Below are positions 36,901 through 46,202 of a stretch of 64,000 bases of DNA, piece after piece. Where the stretch lies: positions 9,776,847 to 9,840,846 of the forward strand of contig NC_133223.1 in NCBI RefSeq assembly GCF_040436345.1, in the 5' to 3' direction. The translations under genes and the position numbers were made by a program. How positions within the stretch are numbered: the first letter of the stretch is position 1; the number at the start of each line of letters is the position of its first letter. Origin of the DNA: Pagrus major (Eukaryota > Chordata > Actinopteri > Spariformes > Sparidae). The notes under the pieces are model-generated. The model ran no database searches. It saw nothing but the letters and a program-made list of their open reading frames with translations, and was not told where the DNA came from.

Positions 36901-39900
36901 ATGGTTCAACTGCTAATGGGCATGATTATTCTTCAAACCCAGTATTGGCTCATTCTAAGGCGGTATGGAGAGAAGTACACAGGATGTGTGGTGTGTCACA
37001 CTTAAGACAACCATATGCCTCTATATGGCACAACCCTGCCATACGTATTGGGAAAAAGACTGTACTGGAATCAATGGCTTGTGAAAGGAATATGTAATGT
37101 AAATGACCTATATTCTGATGGAGCGTTTATTTCCTTTTCTGAACTTAAGCAAAAATATGATTTGGAAAGTAAAGGTAATTTTTGGAAGTTCTTACAAATC
37201 TGGGACAGTATAACTAAGGGTCAATTAATTCAAGACAAGAATCCAGTGATAGAATTTCTGGAACTACCTGGTATAGCACGCAGGGCAGCTGTGTTTTACA
37301 AGATCTTTAATGGGTTACAGAAAAATATATGTAAAAATCTGAGATTTGTCTGGCAGAAAGACCTAGAATGTGAGCTGAACGATGAAATCTGGCTAACAAT
37401 ATTAGCAAATACTGGGAAATATATAAAGGAGGCTAAGGGGAAATTTACGCAATACAGATGAATACATAGGTTTTATTTTACCCCATCTAAACTTCACAGA
37501 ATGGGCTTGTTGGCTAATAACTTATGCTGGAAATGTCAGGAAGAGACAGGAACATTCTTACATGCTATTTGGGAATGTAAATGTATTAACCCATTCTGGG
37601 AAAAAGTAATGGAAAACATAAGGAAATGGGTGGGGTTAACAATACATGTATCACCAAGATTATGCCTACTGGGGGACCAAACAGAATTGCCCAGTATATC
37701 AAAATATGACCTTGCAGTGATAAAATTAGGGGTTGTTACAGCTGCCCGAGTAATTCTCAGGGTTTGGAAAAGTACATCCTTTCCAGATTTTAAAAAATGG
37801 ATGGAATTAATGTTGGAGGCTGTATCATATGAACACGTTAGCTAGAATCAATGATGATGTGGATAACTTCATGAGGTCATGGGACCGCTTTCTCGCTTGG
37901 AATACTGTTATGACACTGTGATGATTTGACTGACTGCATTGATGTCAATATAATTGTTGAATGTTTATATTGGTTGTTTTAAATATGAGCATTTACAAGG
38001 GGCCTAACTAAAGGGAACACTGTCTGTTTATATGTTTAAACAAATAAATAAAAACTTTAATAAGAAAAAAAAAAATCATCAAAAATAACAAATATTGTGT
38101 GTGTGTGTGTGCGCGCGCGCGCACAGAGCCTGATATATCTCATTCCTCCAAAAACAACAAAAAAGAAGATTTGGGCACTAATACAGGGAATTGGTGGACT
38201 ATTTCGTGGTTGTTGTCATGGTTTTTTGTTTTTTTTTAATTTATTGAGGCTTTTAAAAAAGAAAAAAGTCAAAAAGTACTGCTTAAAAAGTTATTATCTC
38301 TAAATCTTGTAACTGTGACTGCAGTTCAACCATTACATTAGTTGATACAACTGAGCACCTGATAACTGAGTCAGGTTATGAAATGTATTCAAGAAAGAAC
38401 AGCAGAAGCACCAAACCCCTGTGAGTCATTGTTGGTGATTAACTGTGTCACATTAATTTAGTTATTTAATTCGATTTTTTGGTTCTATGTGTTGGATTTG
38501 AAGTTATTTGCTATTTGAATTGTTAGCAAATATATTTTAGCCAAACACCGTATTTAGGCCTATCAGGGGCCTGTGCCACGAAGTTATTATAAATTAGTCT
38601 AATATATACTAATATGTTTCTGTGCGTATAGCATATCTTCAAATATGTTTCTGGATGAAATTACAAATGTACCCATAGTTTTTCTCATGCTACTTGATCC
38701 AGATAAAAACCACCTGTTAAAGAACCCAGAACACAGGAAAAGACATCTACTCTGTTAAAAATGTTCGAGGGGAGAACCCTGAGAACATCGTTAGCTCGTC
38801 CCACCCACAATTTAAATGTGTTTTGTGGTATTTGTTGACAATAAGAAAAACCGAGAACAATGCCAGCCTTATTCACACTATCTAATGACCTTGTAATAAA
38901 GAAGAGAACATTTGGTTCCACTCTCTAAACTATTCTTTCATTAGTGATGGAAATGGCTGACACATTTTAAAAACATCTTAATTATTGAGGTTGTTTTACA
39001 GGTCAGACGCTGGAGTTTAACTCTCAGCCTGTCTGCCACTTTGGGAGCTCTGATGTCACAACAGTCACCATCCATGACGGGTGCTGCCAAAACAGGTCTG
39101 ACAGGAAAAACGGTGTACCAGCAAGGATAAGCTGCTATTAGTCAGCCAGAGAAACTGATGGTCCTCGTGCCTGTTTAGGTCTGCCTGGAGTGACTGGCAC
39201 CTCGGGGGAAGAAAAGTTCCCTCTGTACGTCTTGAGCCTCATGATGAGGCTGTTGATGATATCTGAACCCAAACATGGCAGCCAAAGGCAAAGCCGAGCT
39301 GCAAGCCCAGACTGAAGCCAAGGACCAGGCTTCAGTCTGGGCTTGCAGCTCGGCTTTGCCTTCCCATCCCTCCCATCCCATGCATTATTAATGAACCCTG
39401 TCACCTATCACTACACATCAAGTGCAAATACACAGCAGCTTAATACAGTAGTTTCCCTTAAATGATGTTCCCATGGACTTCTTATTTTAAATCAAACTAT
39501 TCATTACAATGTACAAAGCTTTTTCAAGGCTGCAGCAGTCTGAGTTAGAAAAATAAAGCAGGTACCTTCAAAAGTTACAGTCCACTGAAGAGGGTGAATC
39601 TGGAGGACACTTTTGGACAGTTTAGACAGGAGGAACAGTTACAGTAATTTTTTACTTTTTCAATGTTTATACAACTGAGTCCACTAACCAAGAGCAACAG
39701 TAGTTAACGTTAGTATAGGAATGGAAATTAAAGCTACAAAGGTGGCAGGGTCCGCCACATATAAACAAAGTAAAGTATGTTTGTTTATTCAGTCATGAAA
39801 ACAAGATTCAAAACTTTATTGCCATATCAAAGTAATTGAATGTAATTGTCCCTGTGAGCTCATCCGAATAATCAAATAAGACAGAATCAGATTGATAAAA

Positions 39901-41748
39901 TAAATACATAAATACAAAGAGATAGTTTGTTTAAACATTAAAAAATCAATTAACATCTTTCTCTTCTGATTAACATGTCTTCCCTAAAACTACGTAGTGC
40001 ACCTTTAGACACTGACCCACATCTACACAGCTGTAAAGCCAGAGGATCTATAGTGGTTTCACTCACTCAGTCAGGGGTCCATGGGCCTGGTTCCTGAGCT
40101 CTCTGTAGCCCCTCCAGTGGGGCATGTCAGACCGGACCGGGTGTCTTCCCTCCTGCCTCAGAACCTCTTCTATCAGCTCGGCGCTGGCCACGTTCACCAC
40201 GACTAGAGGGCCATACTTTGATTTCCACAGAGGGCCGTAGATCTTACTGTGCTCTATCTATGAATAAAGAGTAATTCATCGGGTTAGATGTTCAATCTGA
40301 CAGTCATTAATTTACCAACAATTCAGACCTTCAGCTGTGAAACATTTTATAAATCTATTCACTTTATGGCTTTAGGCTTAAACAGTCAGTTCACCCAAAT
40401 AATAGAAAAACACTTTGCATCGTCTCCGCTTGAATAAATTGTTAAATATATATATATGTGTATCTGTGATGTTATAGATACTGTAGCTGACACTGACCAA
40501 AGGAAACACACATTTAGTTTGGATAGTTTTCTTATTCTAACATGTTTTTTTATCTTATTTTTGTGCCTCACATGCTTGAATTGAACTGAATGAAAGCCTG
40601 ATGTATGTTTCTACATCATGCATTAATAAAGGCAGTTGGTGCTACGTCTTTGTTCAAACACTTATCCCTGTTTTATCTCCTCTCTATAGTGTACACATGT
40701 CTTATTCTTCTTTTAAATATGCCAAAATTGCAAATTTCAAGGATTATCTTATCTTACATTATCTTATTTTAAGATTAATTCATGATACAAAAACAGATTT
40801 GATAGAACTTTTTGAGGAGATTATAATGATCCACAAACAAAAGAGCACAGTAATGTGACCCACAGTTTCCAGACACCAATCCAAAGTAGAACAACAGGGG
40901 TGTTCTGTGTACTTGAAGCAGGAGTTCACATTAATATGTTTTATATATTTTTTTAAAATAACCTGTAGGCATATTCAAAATGTGCTGTTTTGTAATATGA
41001 ATGTAATTTTTGCAGCTGTATCTGTTGTTTATGTCAGTTTAAAGGTGAAGTTAGGTGGAGACTCCCCCGTCCTGTGGTTACTGCCAGTATCAGGTTATAA
41101 ACAGCCTCTGGTTTCTGTTACATGAGCTCCTCCTTCACTGTAATCTTTCACAACAGTGAAGCACTCATACAGCAGCTTTCATCTACTCTGGTGAAGTAAA
41201 CCCTATAATTTATGACCCTAACCCTCCAACTCAAACCCCCAAAATGATGGTGAATGTCATAAAATATTCAACAGCAGCATTGTGTCTCTCCAGAAACAGT
41301 CTCACACACACCTTGATGTGACTGTTTTCAAAGGAACTACAGTGACATCTGTCCACAGTGATGATCAGAGACAACAGGGACACTGAGACAGACACACGGA
41401 CCAATGGAAGTTTAAAAAAAATGTCATTTTGAAACGCGCAAATACAAACAGACTCCACTGTACCTGTACTGGGGACAGGAAATAAACCTCAACCCCCCAA
41501 CTGCCTGCATCACTACTACAGGAGGCTTAATGAGAAAACACTATTTTAGTCATTTGGTGGAACTGAACCTTTAATGCAGTGAATGTTAGGTAATTTAAGG
41601 TGAATAACAACTTAGTGCACAGGTGCACTACAGGTCAGAGTAAACCAAACAATACACACACAAACACACAGACACGTCAAACAGGGCACTACATTTCTCT
41701 ACTATCTAAGAGGGGACCTCTGTGTCTGGTCAGGTCGGAGTAAACCAG

Positions 41749-41793
<45 letters not shown>

Positions 41794-42079
41794 GCACGCA
41801 CACACACACACACACACTCATTTCACTCACTTGCAGTTGTTGCGACGTTTGGAAATATCCCTTCACAAAGAGCCAGTTTAACGTGGTTAGAAAACTCGGT
41901 CCGCCTAAATCGTCTATAGTTTTCTGTTTGACGCCGCCCCCCATCACCGTGGAGGTGGAGGTGTTGGAGGACACGTCTCGGCGGTGAATGTCTCCACAGC
42001 TCGCCGTCGCTCTCTGGGCGCCGTCATGCTGCGGACGGTTCGGTCGCAGTCCGAAGCTGCGCAGAGCTCTCCTCAACAT
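24920..42079 (-). CDS. cyp27a1: Mitochondrial cytochrome P450 family 27 subfamily A (sterol 26/27-hydroxylase-like), complete
   Basis: Hydroxylates sterol side chains in the mitochondrial inner membrane with electrons from adrenodoxin; in vertebrates CYP27A1 serves bile-acid and oxysterol synthesis. Coding exons: 41831-42079, 40067-40257, 32415-32614, 30144-30341, 27630-27793, 27313-27479, 26719-26800, 25635-25841, 24920-25072. All junctions are GT-AG. They join to 1611 nt, 536 residues, with no stop (mammalian CYP27A1 is about 530). The N-terminus [17 protein letters not shown] is Arg-rich like a mitochondrial presequence; an in-frame upstream Met at 42119-42121 is possible but lacks this character. 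Signatures are the I-helix AGVDTTS (about 331-337), ETLR (387-390), PQRW in exon 8 and the haem loop [10 protein letters not shown] (463-472, Cys470). CYP27C1 and CYP27B1 fit less well in exons 4-6. Intron 2 (7.45 kb) is enlarged by an antisense L1. Confidence 0.88.
27905..28190 (-). mobile_element. 3' tail of a LINE, minus orientation
   Basis: AGAATCAGAATCATCAATTC followed by CTTTATTTGTCCCGCAAACG is the reverse complement of a LINE 3' end common in fish. It lies in cyp27a1 intron 4, and AT-rich UTR-like sequence follows. Confidence 0.6.
29090..29881. repeat. Possible non-autonomous DNA element (Harbinger-like?)
   Basis: The block in cyp27a1 intron 4 is more CpG-rich than its surroundings. 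It ends with GGGGTATTCAGTTGGTTGCA ... CACATTGGGCCTTTAAAA, a phrase I associate with dispersed fish DNA elements. No transposase ORF or exact termini visible; the class is a guess. Confidence 0.35.
33107..34000 (+). pseudogene. L1 ORF1 (RNA-binding chaperone) with one premature stop
   Basis: 297 codons in one frame, except TGA at 33740-33742 in a context ([17 protein letters not shown]) that looks like a CGA Arg codon lost by CpG decay. The middle is heptad-like ([27 protein letters not shown]), expected for the trimerising coiled coil. It is followed by the L1 RRM-like block [16 protein letters not shown] and IERAHRS, and a C-terminal [17 protein letters not shown]. In L1 elements this protein coats the element RNA. 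Confidence 0.85.
34343..37921 (+). pseudogene. L1 ORF2 (endonuclease-reverse transcriptase), disrupted by several frameshifts, stops and an RT deletion
   Basis: Endonuclease: [19 protein letters not shown] at 34775-34786 and SDH at 35034-35042. [51 protein letters not shown], and YADD at 36253-36264. Breaks: a frameshift near 34890; a TA insertion near 35312; loss of the segment between the A and C motifs near 36240, which also shifts frame; TAA at 36415-36417; a frameshift near 36650; a further frame change near 36900-37000; TGA at 37459-37461 where Trp is expected; and a last frameshift near 37835 before [19 protein letters not shown]. The C-terminal [18 protein letters not shown] is the usual L1 Cys-rich motif. 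The element cannot encode working ORF2p. Confidence 0.85.
38097..38122. repeat. GT then GC dinucleotide tract at the L1 3' junction
   Basis: Seven GT units (38097-38110) pass directly into six GC units (38111-38122), about 10 bp beyond the L1 target-site duplication. Alternating purine-pyrimidine DNA like this can adopt Z-form. Confidence 0.9.
39287..39360. repeat. Perfect inverted repeat: 33-bp arms, 8-nt loop
   Basis: Arm 39287-39319 is the exact reverse complement of 39328-39360; the loop is AAGGACCA. The arms are about 60% GC in AT-rich intron 2 of cyp27a1. Pairing stops abruptly at both outer ends. It would fold as a stable hairpin in transcripts of either strand. Function unknown; an assembly foldback artefact is possible. 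Confidence 0.9.
39683..39727 (+). repeat. Single copy of the 47-bp minisatellite unit
   Basis: AAGAGCAACAGTAGTTAACG TTAGTATAGGAATGG matches the unit tandemly repeated at 55148-55476. It lies immediately before the MITE at 39728. Confidence 0.7.
39728..40007. mobile_element. TTAA-type MITE, copy 3, abutting cyp27a1 exon 2
   Basis: Shares GGTGGCAGGGTCCGCCACAT with copy 2 (there in reverse complement) and ends AAAACTACGTAGTGCACCTTTA, the family terminus. An unrelated AAACTTTATTGCC-type tail (about 39808-39860) interrupts it, suggesting a nested insertion. It ends 60 bp from the exon 2 donor. Confidence 0.6.
41752..41818. repeat. CA microsatellite with CG interruption, 12 nt inside cyp27a1 intron 1
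   Basis: CA units with an ACGCACGCACGC interruption near 41789-41801. On the transcript this is a UG tract starting 12 nt after the exon 1 donor (GTGAGTGAAATGAG). Confidence 0.97.
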
Positions 42080-42315
42080 TTCAACGTGTGATCCGTCTGT
42101 TTCGGTCTGGACCAGCCTCACAGTCCCGCTGTGTGAGTCTGTGTATGTGCGTGTGTGTGCGTGTGGTTGTGTGATGGTGGCTCAGTATAATGGCTCCCTG
42201 TCTGCAGTGACAGCGCAGCAGACTGAACCGACTGTGGACTTTGATACCGTCACAACTTGAAGAGAGCAGCAGAACAAACAAATCAGACTGTGTTTACAGT
42301 TTATTTATAGATATT
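42080..42315 (-). promoter_or_regulatory. Probable cyp27a1 core promoter with TATA box and HNF4-type site
   Basis: On the minus strand TATAAATA lies at 42302-42309, 223 bp before the chosen ATG, placing transcription start near 42275. CAAAGTCCA, the core of the HNF4alpha-selective motif, occurs at 42235-42243. GT-rich leader sequence follows to the ATG. No transcript support. Confidence 0.45.
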
Positions 42316-44719
42316 ATGGGTCAACTTGTGGGACACTTACCTTCCTTTTCTGTTTCAACTGAGTCACTGAATTTAAAGAGTAACTCAACATCAGTTGTGC
42401 ATAGATGGTATGTAACGAAGTACATCTACTCAAGTACACTTGTGAGGTACTTGTACTTAACTTGAGTATTTCTATTTTCTAGTTCACTGCATTTATTAGT
42501 TAACTTTAGTTACTAGTTACTTTGCATATTACATGCTGCATCAGAGCCAAAGTAGCACATTTTTAAATAGATTGATTTTTTTGATAAAAAAAAAAAAAGA
42601 TTTTAATAATCAGAAAAATGCTCAATATCCGATTCAGTAACTTGCCCATAGTCATAGTATACAGTGTACATGTAAATATATGTATTATTTACTTTTACTT
42701 GTACTTTTAATACTAAAGTTAATTTAATATAAGATACTTTAAGACTTTTACCCGAGTACTATTCATATGTATACTTCACTTTTACCAAAGTAATGAATTA
42801 CCACCATATCTTTACTTTTTAAAACACTGTAACTGTGTAGAATTTGAACATTTTTAACCTCATTTCACAGGGACTGTATCATCTTTATATGAATAAAAAT
42901 AATGCAGTCAGGATCATTTTAAATAGGTTAAACACAGTAATTCTGCACTTGTGGATTTGACTTTATACATTCAAGAGAATACATTGAAAAATTTTTAAAA
43001 AGTACCAAGAAGGACGAGACTGACCCCAAGATGCTGCTGAAAGATCCAGCAAAAACTTGCAAGTAGGGCCTTGAATTATTGTATTTATTTATTTAGTCAA
43101 ACTATTTGTCTGTTTTCAAGGGCTAGAGTGAACTCTCATGTTAAAATATGAAATCACAATAAAAAGTAATCAACAGCAACATGTCTTTGCAGAAACACGT
43201 CACTGTTATTCATAGGTGTTTTTGATATTATATTAGTAGACAATGAAAACTGTTCACAGTGAGTTCTGAGCATGTATTACTATTGAAGCTTATTACCACC
43301 AATGTGATGAAAAAAAGATCCTGTGGAAATGTAAACTAATGTATTGTCTCAAAATAATGACAGCATCTCACTGAGGGGACACTGAGATGCACAACCCACT
43401 CGGACTGTTTGAGCACTAAGCATCATTGACGTGTATTGTGATGCAGAAATATACTGAAGTTAGCATGCTAACCAGCTAGCCCCCTCCTCCCTCAGTCTTC
43501 AGTCCGTGTCTCTGCCCGTCAGTGGGACATTTGTAAACAAGCTTGGACGCTCTGAGGTTCTGTGCAGGGACACAACGTGCCCTCTTTTATAGGTTTCTGC
43601 AGCGACCAACCTTTTCAATGTCCATTTATTTGTACACTTCCTCTGGTCCTTTGGTGGATTCCCTGCTGTCTCACCATCAACAGCCCTGGAGTGTTCGGGG
43701 ACAGGAGACAGCAGTCCTCCATAACATCCAGTTTTCCTCTGATGGACAGATTAGCCATGAGAGCTGTGAGCTCCTTCACAGACTCATCCTCCTCTCTGAA
43801 CTCTCTCAGTGTAATGGGGCTTTAACCTGAATCATCTGAATGACTTTAGTAATATAAATGTTTACTGCTGTGGATAGTTGACACCTGACAAACTGATGTA
43901 ACATGATGATTACAACTGAGTTGGTTCATCAGCCTGATAGATGTAATGATAACAACAACAATGAGCGCTGGTCAGCATGTTTGTGCTAATTGGTCCATGA
44001 TGAAATGTTAAGATGTTAAATAACCTATAAAACATGACATTTCAACACTGCCACCACAAACTGAGTGTCAACCAGATACATGTTTCGCCATTCTTATGTA
44101 TTTTCATTGTAAATGTTATCTTTCCTTTTTAAAGAGTGAGCCGCCATGAAATTTGGTGTATCAGATGGATTTTGGATGGAGTGAATGTTAGTGTGTTGTA
44201 ACACGTTTTGTAAAGTTATGTTTCTGATTCACTGTTACACTATTGTTAACCACAAAGTGGCCCACATGTCATCAGAGATTATGACTTCCCTTAGTATTGC
44301 GGTTCCTCCTCCCCTCTCCTTCATTGGTGCCTGAGTTTAGCGTTCTGGATGGCAGAAAAAACTGATTTTATTCACGAAGATTGTGCTGAATGTGGAGAAT
44401 TGTGCGTAGCGTTTGAGAAAAATGTGTGTTCTGACTAAAGCAGGACATGGATCCTATTTTTTTTGTCCGTGAATGATAAAAACTCAGTGAGGAAACAAGT
44501 TACATAAAAGGAAGGAAGAGGACGACCAAGGATTTCCTGCTGTAACCTGACAACGCCTCAGGATCACAGTGACATCAGAGAAATGTTTTTTATGAAGTCA
44601 GTGTGTGTAGAAATGTAAAACAAAGACCACACACACTGTGTGATAGTTTGAGGGTTGTTAAATAATACATCTACACACCGTGGCACAAAAATAGCATGAA
44701 TAATTAATACAAAACCTCA
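42316..44719. other. Intergenic between cyp27a1 and eaf2; repeats, no gene recognised
   Basis: 42410-42790 is rich in TACTTTTACTTGAGTA words of a dispersed fish repeat. 43300-43830 has ORFs of 87-95 codons without family resemblance. The rest is AT-rich and featureless to me. Confidence 0.5.
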
Positions 44720-46202
44720 AACAGAACTGTTAAAATCTTTATTTTCTACAAAGAAATTTCTCTCAAATAGTTTACAAATGATGCTCCAAGGCAATCTTTC
44801 TCCTTAAGGCTCAACAAATGACTTGACTGTGTCAGTCAGCTGGGATGATAAAGACAAGCTGGAACATAAACAGCAGCTTCCTGTCAGCAGTGACATGAGG
44901 GTGAAGGATGATAACAGAAGGCACATGAAGTTCTGTCAGACTCACGCTGCTGCGCACTATCAAAGTATCTGGCTTGTTACGCACTACACTTCATACTAAC
45001 TCTCACTTCCGATTGCTTGGCTAATAAAATATATATAAAATATATTAAGCAATTCATCGTTGGTCAAATATATTTTGAAATATAAATAATTAATTAGATT
45101 CAAGTATTGCAGGTTTAAAGCTACAAAGCATGACCCAAAGTGAGTCAACTGAACACTAGTGCACTACTCTGCCAGAAATCAGACTGAGACTTCACAACAT
45201 ACAAGGCTTCAATCTTAAGGCTGCAATAATCTATATCTTTATATTAACAGTGAATAAAATGAATGGGTGCGATGTGAAAGGGGGGAAATCATCTGCCACC
45301 CTTCTGACCTCTTGAAGCGTTTCCAGTCACAGCAGGCAGCTGTGTGCATGTGTACAGATCACGTACGCAGACACAGTGGACATGGAGCACCTAAAGTGGG
45401 TTGGCTAAGACCGGCAGCAGAACTAAAAGGAGACTGAACATTTGACTTGAATTTCTCAGAGACACAAATTAATGCTAATGTTGATCTGGGACTTCTGGAT
45501 GTGTAAATAAGCAACTTTTGCAATGTAACTTTCCAAAGGAGATACGAGACATAAATGATATCTTTCATATTTTTCACTTCCCATTAAGTGACCAAAACAA
45601 CAAAACAAAAAAACCATTTCATTAATGCAGCTTTAAATTAAAATATTTTGGGGGTTTTCAGTTAATCCAAAGCAAAAGCCTTAACAGCTCAAATAAACAA
45701 GAACTCTTTAAGACGAAAGCAGAAGACTCGTATCACGCTGAACTGAAGGAACGTTAACGACATCTGAACTAAGGCACAACAAAAGTTCTGAATATTGCTA
45801 AACTGACCCGCAGGAACTCCAGTGGTGGTTTAAGACGACTGATTGGAGGGCAGAAACCTCCATCTCCACTACATGAACACCACTGTCATTCTGCCTCTGA
45901 TGTGATTGATCAGTTGAACCACACGTGCACCCAGTGAGATGATAGTTTGTCGTGATTTACTGCTTCTCTTACATGGACCACATCGCGTCTCTCTGAGCTA
46001 AGGCGTCTCTTTAACATGTACTCTTCACACAAAACATAAACATCACGAAGCAACAAATGTGACAGAAAATATGAAGTTTGTTGGCGCAGAAGCAACAAAT
46101 GATATTTGTAGATATGTAGAGAAGACAGTCCCACGTTAAAGGGAGCAGGTCTGTGCGCGGTGTCTCCTGACGTCCACAGGCAGGCAGACGTCCTCGTGTT
46201 GT
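44720..46202 (-). other. Inferred eaf2 3' UTR
   Basis: Runs from the stop codon (46203-46205) to just past a minus-strand AATAAA at 44738-44743, about 1.48 kb. No ORF of note inside. Confidence 0.55.

Larger units (their letters stand above)
32923..38076 (+). mobile_element. L1/Tx1-group LINE, structurally full length, decayed, antisense in cyp27a1 intron 2
   Basis: A 10-bp target-site duplication CATCAAAAAT flanks the insert (32913-32922 and 38077-38086). The 5' end has GGGAAAGATGGCGAC, then ORF1 (33107-34000), a spacer, ORF2 (34343 to about 37921) and a poly-A-like tail. Motifs of the APE endonuclease, reverse transcriptase and C-terminal CCHC-like region are legible in order. Premature stops, frameshifts and a catalytic deletion make it non-autonomous. 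The insertion lies on the plus strand, opposite to the host gene, between the exons at 32415-32614 and 40067-40257. Its poly-A signal is therefore not read in the host transcript. Confidence 0.9.

Noticed and set aside
34343..37921. Active retrotransposon
   Set aside because: Several frameshifts, two internal stops and a reverse transcriptase deletion rule out function.
24920..42079. Assignment as CYP27B1 or CYP27C1
   Set aside because: Residues around the I-helix, [13 protein letters not shown] and the haem loop fit CYP27A better; length and exon count agree.
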